A program made the position numbers and the translations under genes. From VSJD01 sp964617825 (GTDB lineage: Bacteria; Verrucomicrobiota; Kiritimatiellia; JAAZAB01), in assembly GCA_964617825.1 (NCBI GenBank), contig CAZTWL010000021.1, positions 10,751 through 74,750 of the forward strand: a DNA stretch of 64,000 nucleotides. The letters are read 5' to 3'. Below the pieces are notes generated by a model. That model did not search any database. It was not told the DNA's origin and saw only the letters and a list, made by a program, of their open reading frames with translations. Shown one piece after another: positions 53,503 to 63,809 of the stretch; position 1 is the first letter of the stretch; the number at the start of each line of letters is the position of its first letter.

Positions 53503-54459
53503 TCATTCACCAAATATTATCTTGCTGAAATATTTCAGCTTTTCGCGACCGTGTAGCAATCCGCCCCCCTCATGCTCGCTGAAAGGATAAGCGATCATCC
53601 TCTTGGGGGATTTGATTTTATTATATACGGCATAGATTGTATCAGGCGGACATATCGGGTCCTTGAGACCGCAGGAGACCAGCACGGGGCATTTTATCCT
53701 TTCCGCCGAATTGAGGTTGTCAAGATAGCTGAGTGTTTTCATGACCGGCTTTAGCTGCTGCGGCAAATGTCTGACAAGCGCCGCAATCGCCTTGGCTCCG
53801 CCGGAGCGGTCAAAGATCCTTTTCTCGAGCCAGCAGTTCGACGGAACCTCCGCTATGCATAGCTTTACGGAACGGTCGAAAGCCGCCACGGCCAGGGCCA
53901 TCCCGCCGCCCTGGCTACTGCCGGTGATGGCGATCCTGTTTTCGTCAATCTCTTTTGTCTCGCGGGCAAGTTTGACCGCTCCGAGCGAATCGGTGATCAT
54001 TCGGAAAATGTATGAATCCTCCCGGTCGAGGATGCCCATTGACATCCACTCGTTGCCGGACCAGCCAAAACCCGTTTTTGTGCCGGTCTTTCCGCTCTGA
54101 AGCCGGTAGTCGATCGCAATTACAACAACACCCATTAAAATCCAATTTGCATAATTTTCAGGTTCGCATTTGTTCCCGCCGGCGCCATGATAACGAATGA
54201 TCACCGGGACTTTTGATTTTTTTGCCTCGGGAGGCAGAATCAGCCAGGTGGATATTTCCGTTCCGTCCAGCCCTTCATAGGTAATTTCCCTGACTTCCAT
54301 TTTTTTAAGAGGATAGCCGATTTTCCCTCCCTTGATATTGAGCGGGCGGTCCTCTATTTTCTGCAAAGTGCTCTTCCAGAAGCTTGCGTAGTCCTTCTCC
54401 CGGTAGCAAGGCACATTCAGTTTCTCAAGCGCTTTTATCTGTGATTCCAGAAGGTTCAT
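53503..54459 (-). CDS. acetyl xylan esterase / cephalosporin-C deacetylase-like (CE7)
   Basis: This 318-residue cytoplasmic esterase is of the AXE1 family, which deacetylates xylo-oligosaccharides and other acetylated sugars. It has the catalytic triad Ser182 (ITGSSQGGGMAL), Asp267 (SCGLKDPICPP) and His296 (FSEHEGGG), and the diagnostic RYHGAGGN and DYRLQSGKTG segments. Length equals that of the hexameric CE7 enzymes. AGGATGA precedes the ATG. The next gene upstream is the unclassified barrel hydrolase. Confidence 0.88.
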   Translation of the reverse strand: MNLLESQIKALEKLNVPCYREKDYASFWKSTLQKIEDRPLNIKGGKIGYPLKKMEVREITYEGLDGTEISTWLILPPEAKKSKVPVIIRYHGAGGNKCEPENYANWILMGVVVIAIDYRLQSGKTGTKTGFGWSGNEWMSMGILDREDSYIFRMITDSLGAVKLARETKEIDENRIAITGSSQGGGMALAVAAFDRSVKLCIAEVPSNCWLEKRIFDRSGGAKAIAALVRHLPQQLKPVMKTLSYLDNLNSAERIKCPVLVSCGLKDPICPPDTIYAVYNKIKSPKRMIAYPFSEHEGGGLLHGREKLKYFSKIIFGE

Positions 54460-54588
54460 CGGTCATCCTTTTCATCTTCAGCATGGCAGGGTCGGTCTGC
54501 ATTCCAACAATCTCCGCCCCACTGCTTGCGAAGGGGCGGAATGCACGGACAAAGGTTGATTATTTGCATCCCGACTCCCTTCTTGTTG

Positions 54589-57021
54589 CTACCTGCTTAC
54601 GGTCAAGACGCTTTCCCATCTGACAAACGCACGGTCCGGCTCGATTTCGTTCATAAACTCAATCGTATATGCCTGCGTAAAATCGCGATCGGACGACAAA
54701 TGCACGACGATGAACGAGTAGAACGAATTGTCGCCATGCATACTTCGAATACCAAGCTTGTAATGTCCCGGGGACAGGATTTCATGCAAAGCTACCTGGG
54801 ACGAAACAAATCCCGGCATGATGTAATCCTCTTTGGCCGGCTTTGTTTTGACAAAACCATGTTTGCCGATCCACCCCAACGGCGAGAATACGCCCGCATC
54901 GTCAAAAACACCCAGCTCGAATGTATTGTCGTACAAGTCCCAATACATGCTATCTTCGTGCGCAAGCGCATGCTTTTCAGGAACTTCGACCTTCAGGAAC
55001 CATTCCAAGGAAGGCTGTGGTTGCTCGCGCAGCTTCCTCTGCCGTTTCACCTTGGCAAGATGCGCCAGGTCAGCCGCATCCATTTCAGGATAGGGCTTGG
55101 CATAGGCCTTCAATATCTTTTCGATGCCATCGGTTTTTTGGGTCAAAAGCCAGCCAACAACCCCCCACCCTTCAATTTCCGCGGAAAAATGATCGTTGCC
55201 GGATTTAACAGGGCATCCCGGAGTTTTCACGGTCGGCATAAACTTCCAACACGCCGATGCCGCGTGATCGAACCCGACTTGTTTCCAATCCACGACGATG
55301 TCTGCCGTTTGCGCCTTTTCCGAGAAATTAGTCATAATCAGCAAGGCCGACTGCTTATCTTCCGCGACCATCAGATAGCCGCCAATATGCGGATTGGCAT
55401 GCATCAAGGTCCCATAACAATTATAATCGTTGAAAACGGCCAAGTTGCGTTCCTTACGGAAAATGCCCCAGAGCTTCCAGAGCGGGCGAATATAAACATC
55501 GTTGACACCCGGTTCACGGTGATGCGACAGCGATGAAGATACATATTGCCTGCCCAGGGGAACATGCGGCGCCTGTCCGGCCGCCGCCATGAAGGGCACC
55601 ATGCGGGCTGAGCCGTATTCCGGGAACGCCGCCGTCCACATGGTGCCGGGGACGACATAAGCTTCGCTGAAATACTCGTGCTCCATCCGCCCTTTCACCA
55701 ATATTCCACGTTCACCTTCGCCGGAAACATAACCGTCAATATTGCCGCCCGTCATGCCCACACCCGTGAAAGACGAACCGGTATGCGAGAAAAACACTCC
55801 GTCAGGTCCGATGCGTTCGCGGTAACGTCGCAATTTCAGAAAATGCCGCCGGAAAGGGATCCGTCCGCCCTGAAAGCGTTCATTGGGCGCCTGGTTTTCG
55901 CCAATCGGTCCGCCGGAATCCATGTAAAGACCGTCAACCCCCTTGGTCATCAGCGCATCGAACCAGTCCAGCGATTCTTCGAACCCGGACAATTCCGTGC
56001 CCCGGATATACACCGCCACCGGAATCTTGCTTGCGTGCGCCTTATTGACGAGATATTCAAACTGTTCCGGCTCATAGGGGAACCCGCCGTTTTGCGGGTC
56101 AAGCCTCCAGGGATCATGCATAATCAGCAAATCCGGATCCGCCGCCATCAATTTATCAATTTCTTTTGCGTCAGGATAAATCTGGTGCTTGTCGATATAG
56201 TGATACATTTTCAAGGGAGGGAAATGCCGCTTGACCGGAGCCTTGGTTATCAGCCACCCCCACTGATTTTGCCATTGCCAAGGCCGGCCTACGGAACGGG
56301 CCGGATTTTTCTGAAAGTTCCAGGTTATCGCCGCCGCCTTATTGCCATTCCACTTGACCGTGGAGTAATTATCGGAAGCTTTTCCGGATAGCGAATTCTG
56401 GCCTTCCATGAAAAACTCGAGATACACTCCGGGAGCGTTCTTCCGGAAGCAATTGAAATTGAACATGGGCACAATCTGCCCGTCATAAACCTGATCAACG
56501 CCGGCCGAAATAAAACGCGAGACGGCCCCCGTTTGCATAATGGCTTCGACGATGCCGCGCAACGGACGCGGGAACATTCCCCAGCGGACATTGTCAAACG
56601 CATCCAATTCCAGCGGCAGATTCAGCTCGAACCCATTGATGCCGGGAGCATGATTATCCTCCACCGTAAAAAACGCGGATGAAAACGCCGTGCCGTCCGG
56701 CCAGAACTCATGCCGAAGCGACATCTTAAAATTTTCCAGCGATTGAAGATCCCGATCGCGCCAGGCCAGATTATTGAACTCGATGCGCTCGGCTCCGCCT
56801 TCAATCCTATATCGCCGGATCGCGCATTTTCCATGGATAAAAGGACTGAGCAGGCGGCCGTCGTCAAGCTTGATTGTCAAAGGCGGCCGACAATTCTCAA
56901 GCAGCAGCGTTTTATTGCCTTTATGCTCGTTCAGATAGATTCGGGAAGGAAAGCCGCCCCCATCCGGATCGAATTCGACCTGGATAGCGTTAATGTCAAA
57001 TTTCACGGGCAATTCAGTCAT
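54589..57021 (-). CDS. unclassified (beta/alpha)8-barrel glycoside hydrolase-like protein
   Basis: This 810-residue protein has no signal peptide. Residues 1-260 are a beta-sandwich like the N-terminal domain of GH31/GH36-type enzymes. A barrel follows with AVYIRGTELSGFEES, KGVDGLYMDSGGPIGENQ (Asp363, Asp368) and GYVSGEGERG (Glu435, Glu437). GLYMDSGG resembles the nucleophile strand of clan-D or GH31-like enzymes. The C-terminal 250 residues are beta-rich. I cannot place it in a numbered family; it may be close to DUF6259-type proteins. A weak AAAGG precedes the ATG. It is in the same direction as the CE7 gene, 130 bp apart. Confidence 0.6.
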   Translation of the reverse strand: MTELPVKFDINAIQVEFDPDGGGFPSRIYLNEHKGNKTLLLENCRPPLTIKLDDGRLLSPFIHGKCAIRRYRIEGGAERIEFNNLAWRDRDLQSLENFKMSLRHEFWPDGTAFSSAFFTVEDNHAPGINGFELNLPLELDAFDNVRWGMFPRPLRGIVEAIMQTGAVSRFISAGVDQVYDGQIVPMFNFNCFRKNAPGVYLEFFMEGQNSLSGKASDNYSTVKWNGNKAAAITWNFQKNPARSVGRPWQWQNQWGWLITKAPVKRHFPPLKMYHYIDKHQIYPDAKEIDKLMAADPDLLIMHDPWRLDPQNGGFPYEPEQFEYLVNKAHASKIPVAVYIRGTELSGFEESLDWFDALMTKGVDGLYMDSGGPIGENQAPNERFQGGRIPFRRHFLKLRRYRERIGPDGVFFSHTGSSFTGVGMTGGNIDGYVSGEGERGILVKGRMEHEYFSEAYVVPGTMWTAAFPEYGSARMVPFMAAAGQAPHVPLGRQYVSSSLSHHREPGVNDVYIRPLWKLWGIFRKERNLAVFNDYNCYGTLMHANPHIGGYLMVAEDKQSALLIMTNFSEKAQTADIVVDWKQVGFDHAASACWKFMPTVKTPGCPVKSGNDHFSAEIEGWGVVGWLLTQKTDGIEKILKAYAKPYPEMDAADLAHLAKVKRQRKLREQPQPSLEWFLKVEVPEKHALAHEDSMYWDLYDNTFELGVFDDAGVFSPLGWIGKHGFVKTKPAKEDYIMPGFVSSQVALHEILSPGHYKLGIRSMHGDNSFYSFIVVHLSSDRDFTQAYTIEFMNEIEPDRAFVRWESVLTVSR

Positions 57022-57338
57022 TTCGCGGCCTTTCTGTTAACTAAGCCGCACAGTTCTGCATAAAGCAAATCGCCGCTTTGTTTGCTTCCATTCACAGCGG
57101 CAGCCTTACTGATAACCATGCAACATTATTAAGTAAGTGGACGCAATTTTTTCCTGTACTCTTGTCAAAAACAATTATTCAGGAATTGATAAAAACGCTG
57201 AGAATCGAATACGATCTGCAAATTACCGATTTAGGATTCCTCATCCTCTCTTTGGAGAAAGGAAGATTGTTTCGGACACCACTGAATTTTCCGGACTCTG
57301 CCCGTGACGAATCGCCTCCGCACCCGGAGCTAGCGGGC
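57022..57338. other. intergenic region without visible features
   Basis: About 317 bp between the GH2-ankyrin stop and the unclassified barrel hydrolase start. A TTGACA on the minus strand (57169-57164) has no properly spaced -10 box. I see nothing else. Confidence 0.5.
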
Positions 57339-60185
57339 TTATCGATTGACGCGCGCACGCTTGCCGACCAGGAACTTGACCACGTCCGGATGTCCGTTGA
57401 GCCTGGCAAATTGCACCGGGGTCAATCCGGCATTATCCCGCGCATCGATATCGGCGCCCTTGCCGACCAGGAACTTAACGACATCCAGATGGCCTTCTTC
57501 AGCGGCCAGATGCAGGGGGGTCTTGCCAAAATGATCTTCGCGCGCCCGGATATCGGCGCCCATGGCAATCAAGAACTCGACCATCTCCTTTTTGCCCTCG
57601 TACGCCGCCCAGCTCAGCGGCGTGTTGCCGTCAAAATTGCTTTTGGCATGCACATCGATGTCCTTCTTCACCAGGAACCTGATAATCGCCTTATACTTCG
57701 ATTCGGCGAAGAGCATCGGCAAAATCCCGCTGACCGCACCCCGCAAAATCAGGTCTCTGGCCACGGTCGTCTTCCCCGCTTGCAGCGCATCCTGCAACTG
57801 AAGATTGATGTTGCCCGCCGCCATGATGCGCTTGGAACGCAAGGGCGCCGCCTTTCCGTCCGCACCTTTGGTCTGGACGATTTTGCGCGCCGAAGTCAGT
57901 CCCGGGGATGAGGCCGTCACAACAACCTTGCCGGGGATGCTTTCACCCTGCAAAAGCAATGTTGCGATTCCGGCCTCGGCCTTGACCGGATTTTTACCGA
58001 CAAGCCTGGCAGGACCCTGAACTTTGAACCTGACCTTGTTTTTCGCGCCGGGAACCAGCGTTCCATTTTCATCCGTTATGCGGGCATAAGCGAAAACCGC
58101 ATCCGCCCCGTCAGCCGCCAAAGGCTTGCCTCTGAAATCGAACTCGATTTCAATGGCTTTCGGCCGTCCGGGTGTTTTGACAACATGCTGCGCTTTCCTG
58201 CATCCCCCGATATAGCCAACCGCTTTCAAAACGCCTGGGGCAAAGGCAATGTTCCGGAAAGTGAAAGGCGGATGGGGCAGATTTGCGCAAGTCCGGTCCT
58301 TATCCGGTTTTTGCCGTCCCAGCGATTTCCCGTTCAAGAGCAGTTCAACCTCATCGCAGTTACTGAAGACCTTGATCGCACCGTTCATTTTGCCGGCCCA
58401 GTAACCGGCGACAAACGCCATCGGGCCGGCGCTGAAATTAGCGGCTTGATAACCGGCATCGCGCTGGCTGCGATAAAAATGCCAGACGAATTTGGGCAGG
58501 CGGAAAATATCGACCACTCCGCTCTCGCAATGATCGGTTGTATACCCGCGATTGTAATCGGCAAAGACCCAGTTGGCGTCGCCGATCATTGCCTTGCAGA
58601 GGCGATTCTGGTTATGCGACTCCTGAAAATTAAAGGCCTGCCGCAGCATCCTCTGCTCGCCATCCCCGCGCCGCTGCCGGCTGCAGCAGCTTTCGTCGGC
58701 ATAATCCCGCTGGGAAATCTCCTGCTTGAAGTTTGAAAGCCGATAATGAATCCAGCGATATTCGCAGTCGCCGTATTCGGCCGTAAAAATGGCCTTCTTC
58801 CCGTTCTTCCAATTATTCCAGAAAGACGGCCCGTTGGTATGCTGGCGCGCGGGAATGAATACGTCATAGTACTTGTTTTTCCAGCCGCAAGACCAAGCCT
58901 GGTCGCCGGGAATTTCCTCATGCACGATCGCGTGCAGTTTTGCGATGATCTTGTCCGACATGCCATAAGTCTCGTTCAAACTGGTTTCCCAAAGCACGAC
59001 GGAAGGATGATTGCGGTCGCGACGGATCATTTCCCGCGTATTGCGCAGGCACAATTCGGCAAACTCGCCTTCTTTATAGGCCTGCCACCCCGGGATGGCG
59101 TCCATGACCAGCAAGCCCAGTTCATCACAGGCATCCATAAATGCCGGCGCCTGCGGGTAATGCGAAAGCCGGACGATGTCGAACCCGGCCTCTTTAATAT
59201 TCCGGGCATCGCGGTATTGAGCATTATCGGACAAGGCATAGCCGATGAAGGGATACTCCTGATGGCGATTGGTGCCGCGTAAGTATTGCTTGCGGCCGTT
59301 GATGAAAAAACCGTCCGCGCTGATCCGCAGACGCCGGATACCGATCCGGGTCGCTTCCCGGTCAACTTCCTCCCGTCCGGCAAGGATCGTTGTCTGCAGG
59401 TTGTAAAGATGCGGAAATTCCGGGCTCCAGAGGAGCGGTTTTTTCATCCGAACGGTATTCAGGACGCAGAGATCCTGTCCGGCCTTAAGCATCAGGCGGG
59501 CGGATTCCTGGCGGGCCACGATTTTGCCGTCCAGCGTGGCCACCGTATTTAAAATGGAAAACGGCATATCCACTTCATAATCGTTCTGGACGTGGGTCTG
59601 GACTCGAACCAGGGCTTCGTCTTCCGTCGCTTTCGGATAGGAAACCAAAACCCCGCCCTTGGCGACCTGATTTGCGAAAATCGCATCGGTAATATGCAGC
59701 TTGTCTTTAACGACCAGCCTGACATTCCGGTAAATTCCGCCATACCAGCAAAAATCGAGCAACTCCAACGGCTTGCCCGGAGGAATATCCGGATCATCGC
59801 GGTTGTCAATTCCCAGGGCCACAAGGTTGTCTTCGCCGTAATTGACGACGTCCGAGATATCCACCGTAAACGGCAGGTAACCGCCCTTATGTGTCGCGCA
59901 CCTGGCGCCGTTGACCCAGACTTCGGCAACAATCATCACGCCTTCGAATTCCAGGAATACGCGCTTGCCTTTCACGGCATTCAAATGAAAGGTCTTCCGA
60001 TACCAGCACAAACCCCGCCACATGTCGTTGACCAGCAAAGGCTCGATTTTGGGCGTATGCGGAACGGCAACCTCTTCCCAGCGCGAGTCGTCAAAGTCGA
60101 TCCCCGCGTACGCTGAACCGCACTTGTCATTGTTCCCAAGACGTTTAAAGCGCCAGTTGTTGTTGAAGTTTATGCTTTCCCTCAT
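57339..60185 (-). CDS. GH2 glycoside hydrolase fused to C-terminal ankyrin repeats
   Basis: This is a 948-residue protein. From the ATG at 60185 it has the GH2 jellyroll (NNNWRFKRLG; GVMIVAEVWVNGARCATHKG; CWYGGIYRNVRLVV), the Ig-like domain (about 180-285), and the barrel with acid/base Glu405 (WETSLNETYG) and nucleophile Glu470 (AIFTAEYGDC). Two beta domains follow (to about 775). Residues 795-945 are four ankyrin repeats (NTPLSWAAYEGKKEMVEFLI; KTPLHLAAEEGHLDVVKFLV; LTPVQFARLNGHPDVVKFLV). There is no signal peptide, so the enzyme is likely cytoplasmic. A longer frame to 60293 lacks start signals. Beta-galactosidase or beta-glucuronidase specificity cannot be told. Confidence 0.88.
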   Translation of the reverse strand: MRESINFNNNWRFKRLGNNDKCGSAYAGIDFDDSRWEEVAVPHTPKIEPLLVNDMWRGLCWYRKTFHLNAVKGKRVFLEFEGVMIVAEVWVNGARCATHKGGYLPFTVDISDVVNYGEDNLVALGIDNRDDPDIPPGKPLELLDFCWYGGIYRNVRLVVKDKLHITDAIFANQVAKGGVLVSYPKATEDEALVRVQTHVQNDYEVDMPFSILNTVATLDGKIVARQESARLMLKAGQDLCVLNTVRMKKPLLWSPEFPHLYNLQTTILAGREEVDREATRIGIRRLRISADGFFINGRKQYLRGTNRHQEYPFIGYALSDNAQYRDARNIKEAGFDIVRLSHYPQAPAFMDACDELGLLVMDAIPGWQAYKEGEFAELCLRNTREMIRRDRNHPSVVLWETSLNETYGMSDKIIAKLHAIVHEEIPGDQAWSCGWKNKYYDVFIPARQHTNGPSFWNNWKNGKKAIFTAEYGDCEYRWIHYRLSNFKQEISQRDYADESCCSRQRRGDGEQRMLRQAFNFQESHNQNRLCKAMIGDANWVFADYNRGYTTDHCESGVVDIFRLPKFVWHFYRSQRDAGYQAANFSAGPMAFVAGYWAGKMNGAIKVFSNCDEVELLLNGKSLGRQKPDKDRTCANLPHPPFTFRNIAFAPGVLKAVGYIGGCRKAQHVVKTPGRPKAIEIEFDFRGKPLAADGADAVFAYARITDENGTLVPGAKNKVRFKVQGPARLVGKNPVKAEAGIATLLLQGESIPGKVVVTASSPGLTSARKIVQTKGADGKAAPLRSKRIMAAGNINLQLQDALQAGKTTVARDLILRGAVSGILPMLFAESKYKAIIRFLVKKDIDVHAKSNFDGNTPLSWAAYEGKKEMVEFLIAMGADIRAREDHFGKTPLHLAAEEGHLDVVKFLVGKGADIDARDNAGLTPVQFARLNGHPDVVKFLVGKRARVNR

Positions 60186-60332
60186 TGCAAATACCCCGTT
60201 TTGTTTGCGGCCATAATTCCTACACCAATCACAATGACAGTATTGTTTTTTCGTGTGCAGGGCAATGGACGTCACGCTTTTTCTTATGGACATTTTTCCC
60301 GCAGCGAATTACCCGCCAAGCCCGGAGGAATC

Positions 60333-63300
60333 CTATTTATAAACCGCGAGCTTGCCCAGCCTGATTTCCTGTTCCCGGACGGGGGCCAACTCGTTGATGT
60401 GCGTCATCTTCTGAGAGGAGGAAACGACAATCCCGGTCAGCTTGAGCGGAGGCTTCAACGCGCCTTTCGCCTTGTTGTACCACTGTAACGCAAACCACTT
60501 TTGCGGCATGGCATCCTTCCTGGTCAAAGGCATTCTCAGGAAACGCCATCCGGACGAAGCAAATCCATTCTCGTAAGCGACATTGAGGAGCGTGGCCCCA
60601 TCTCCCGGAAATCCATTGGAAATAAAGACATTGCCCTTGGAATCGACGACCTCCCACAGGAGCAGCCCCAGGCTCGAATTGCCTTTTGTCCAAATACCGA
60701 TGCCATTGGCATCTTCCGGAATGTCGATCGGCTTGGCAAGCTTGAGTGTTACGTAACCGCTGTGGCTCCAACTGTCCTGCGGCAGACCGGCAAGGTCGAA
60801 TCTGACCGAAAGGCAATCGCCTTTATCGGCATCCGTAACGTCCGCAACGACTGCCGGAACAACTTGTTCCGGCACGTAAAGCATAAAATCTTTGCGATAA
60901 TCCTCCAACAGCGGATGGGGTTTGTCCTCCGCAATCAAGTCAGTCTTCCTCAATCCGACGGAAACAAGGGCCGGGGGCTCGGAACCTTCCGGCTCGTATT
61001 TGCGCGCAATGGTCCTTACCGACTTCAGGTTGTTCTTCGAGACGAAATAGCGGATAGATGGCGTCACCTCGGCCACGATTTTTCCGCCCGCCACAGGATA
61101 AGTCGTGCGCCGGCCAAAAATGTCCTCGGACTCGACCGATCCGGCGTCGCCCTCAAACTCGAACTCGCATTGCGCCAATCCTGAAGGAACCCAAGCGGTA
61201 TAGGCCTTGTCGCCGGCCAACCGGGAGAAGGCAAAGGCAAACAAGGTGGCGTCGTCCGTCGCAACTTGCTTCTCGAAAACGGCCTGGTCGAGAATACGCG
61301 TCAGGACGGCCGCAGCCACATATGCCGGTTTGGGCTGGAATTCCCGCGTACACAAGCCTACCTGTCCGTAAGCGCCGCCATTGTTGTAAGGCGTGGCATA
61401 GTCGCATGCGCCGCCTATCGGGATCTGTTTGTAGCCGTAGGCGTATGCAACCATTGCATCGCGCATATACCACTGGGCCTGCTTAAGCATCCCGAGCTCT
61501 CGCGAGGTGCGGTAGGTCCATTCATAACAGGCGGTAATCGGAACGTTCCAGGATGTCAGCCGCGATATTTCGCGCATAAGATACGAACTGCCGCTGCAGT
61601 TCCAGTCATAGAACGATTCCGGCGGATACACGAAGCCCCCGGGCGCTTCCGTGCCGAGGAAATCGATCAGCGCACGGTTAAACCCGTAGGCGGCGAAGGA
61701 TTCGACGATTCCCGGCGACCAGCAGGAGTTGCCAAAGATAACCTTGACCTCGGGATAATATTTCCGGTAGATCCCGCACATCGCCTCAACCGCCTTGATA
61801 CGGGCTTTTTCCACCCGCTCGCGCTGCGCGTCGTACGTCTTGAATTTCCTGCCCAGGATCGAGCCGGGTATGCATTCGTAGTCCTCGCGGTAACTTTCGT
61901 GCAAGATCAAGCCGAACCGGCAGTGCGGGTACCGTTTCATGAGCTTGTCCAGTTCGAACTTGAACGACGCCTCCATCTTCCGCCAGAGTTCCGGATCTTC
62001 GCTGAGAATGTTCTCGTCCGTATAGATGCGATTCCCGAAATTCGGGATCTGGCTGAGCGTCAGTTTCCATTTTTCAAGCGACTTCTCGGAATGGTTCTTG
62101 TTGTTGGTCGCGCGAATCCCGGCCTTGGAAAGGTATGAACCAACGATTTCCGGGTCCGCCATCGTTTGGTGACTGCCATCGCCGAACCACCAGGTCGTGT
62201 AAGGCGAATCGTACGCGGCCTTGCGCGTATCGGGCTGGAGGACCGCGACCGACGCTTTGTAATTCGCAAATGCATTCTTCGAGGAATCCGCCAGGGTAAG
62301 ATCGACGCCAAACCAGCCCACCCCGCCGGTCTCGACCAAAATTTCCGCTTTCTTCGTCTGGCCTTCGGCAAGTTCGACCGTAAGTTGATCCTTGCCGACA
62401 GCGCGCCCCTCAACGTCGGAAACTACCCAGGCAAGCGTATACTTGCCGGCCTTTCGGGCCACAAACTCAACCGGCATGCTCGGCTTGGCCTTGTTGTCGA
62501 ACACGTTGCCGGGCTCGGACTGAAGCACGCGCATCGCGACAGGGACACGTTCCAAAGTGACGGCATAAACAGCGACGGAGGACCGTTCGGACGGGAAAGA
62601 CTTGCTCCGCGGGCCGGGCCCCTGCAAATCAATGTCGAGATAGTCCGTAAACGGCAACATGCCATGTGGATCGGTGTAAATCAGGTCCTGAATCAGCCCG
62701 CAATCGAGCTTAAGTTCGACAAGATAAAGATCCGACGGCGTTTTCTTGCCGTCGAGTTCAATTTCAGCGCTGCCGACCTTGCGGATATTTTCAGCCTTGC
62801 TTGAAAGGTCGACTTCGTTGACGGCCATGCTCAGTTCGTCGCGTCCATATTTTGCGTAGCGCGTCATCACGAGCTTGAAAACCGGCTTGTGATCTTTTTC
62901 GGGAATCACGGAACAAAGCACCCAGGCGCGCGAATACTGCTCGGCTGGCGTCGAGAAAAGATATGACATCGGGAGCGCGTCAAACGCCGTCCGGCTCAAG
63001 TCGCGGTTTTGAACGGAACTTGTCTGGATGCCAGCCGGGGCCGCCTTGCGGAGGTCCAGACCGCGCACTACGTTCGTCCTCATTGGGACGGGCAGTTCCG
63101 CGTCCAGTTTCAGGTTGGCATTCAACTCGCCGCGGCTGCGCAGGTCGAGGTTAAGCTCCCGGTAGTCGTCGTTGGCCTTTTCGTCCCGGGACATATCGAG
63201 AAATTCCTCGTTTCCTCGCGCAAAGCACAGCAGCTGGACCGGACGCGCCGGCCTCCTGAGCGTGCCGGCGTAGGAACCGTTGACATAAAACGCCACTCCC

Positions 63301-63794
63301 TCCGTAACCGCTTCGGCGCGCAGGTGCAGGATCGACTCGTTCGCGGACGGAAAGGCATTTGGGTCGAGCTTGGCAAGCACATCGTCGTCCAGCGCCTCGC
63401 TGTTCGGTTTGACAAAAGCTTGCTTGAGCGGCAAGCCTTCGAATTCGAGATACGCCTGGCTTGCCGAAATTGTCCGCTCGGGCAACTTGAGCTTGGCGTT
63501 CGCGGGGCGCTTGATTTTTTGATGCCGGCTGTTGATTTTAAATTGCGTTGTAAAGCCATCGCTCCAGAGCAGACGGAGATCGACCTGTTCTTTCGGGATA
63601 AAATAGCCGGAAAACGGTTTACCCGGCACAGGGCAGGTCAGATAGAAGGCGCGGAAGGGCTGGACCTCGCTTTTGCCGTCGAACTTGAGAAACTGTCCGT
63701 CTTTCGCAAGCAATGCAGCCTGGTCGGCTTCCGGTATAACGCCGAAAGCCGCCGAAACGGACATCAAGGCTATGCCAAGCAATACTTTTTTCAC
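60333..63794 (-). CDS. large exported protein, barrel-containing, unrecognised family
   Basis: This 1153-residue protein starts at a GTG (63794) preceded by GAGGAGG and has a signal peptide (MKKVLLGIALMSVSAAFG). Residues 20-520 are beta-rich. A barrel-like region (about 530-850) contains HESYRED (Glu633), DFLGTEAPGGF (Glu716) and ACYEWTYR (Glu758), acidic residues at strand ends that could be catalytic in a clan GH-A-like enzyme. The C-terminal 200 residues (about 940-1150) look like a carbohydrate-binding sandwich (LSVRFDLAGLPQDSWSHSGY; LTGIVVSSSQKMTHINELAP). It ends 147 bp before the GH2-ankyrin start on the same strand. Glycoside hydrolase function is an inference from context. Confidence 0.6.
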   Translation of the reverse strand: MKKVLLGIALMSVSAAFGVIPEADQAALLAKDGQFLKFDGKSEVQPFRAFYLTCPVPGKPFSGYFIPKEQVDLRLLWSDGFTTQFKINSRHQKIKRPANAKLKLPERTISASQAYLEFEGLPLKQAFVKPNSEALDDDVLAKLDPNAFPSANESILHLRAEAVTEGVAFYVNGSYAGTLRRPARPVQLLCFARGNEEFLDMSRDEKANDDYRELNLDLRSRGELNANLKLDAELPVPMRTNVVRGLDLRKAAPAGIQTSSVQNRDLSRTAFDALPMSYLFSTPAEQYSRAWVLCSVIPEKDHKPVFKLVMTRYAKYGRDELSMAVNEVDLSSKAENIRKVGSAEIELDGKKTPSDLYLVELKLDCGLIQDLIYTDPHGMLPFTDYLDIDLQGPGPRSKSFPSERSSVAVYAVTLERVPVAMRVLQSEPGNVFDNKAKPSMPVEFVARKAGKYTLAWVVSDVEGRAVGKDQLTVELAEGQTKKAEILVETGGVGWFGVDLTLADSSKNAFANYKASVAVLQPDTRKAAYDSPYTTWWFGDGSHQTMADPEIVGSYLSKAGIRATNNKNHSEKSLEKWKLTLSQIPNFGNRIYTDENILSEDPELWRKMEASFKFELDKLMKRYPHCRFGLILHESYREDYECIPGSILGRKFKTYDAQRERVEKARIKAVEAMCGIYRKYYPEVKVIFGNSCWSPGIVESFAAYGFNRALIDFLGTEAPGGFVYPPESFYDWNCSGSSYLMREISRLTSWNVPITACYEWTYRTSRELGMLKQAQWYMRDAMVAYAYGYKQIPIGGACDYATPYNNGGAYGQVGLCTREFQPKPAYVAAAVLTRILDQAVFEKQVATDDATLFAFAFSRLAGDKAYTAWVPSGLAQCEFEFEGDAGSVESEDIFGRRTTYPVAGGKIVAEVTPSIRYFVSKNNLKSVRTIARKYEPEGSEPPALVSVGLRKTDLIAEDKPHPLLEDYRKDFMLYVPEQVVPAVVADVTDADKGDCLSVRFDLAGLPQDSWSHSGYVTLKLAKPIDIPEDANGIGIWTKGNSSLGLLLWEVVDSKGNVFISNGFPGDGATLLNVAYENGFASSGWRFLRMPLTRKDAMPQKWFALQWYNKAKGALKPPLKLTGIVVSSSQKMTHINELAPVREQEIRLGKLAVYK

Positions 63795-63809
63795 GATTCC
63801 TCCTCAGCC

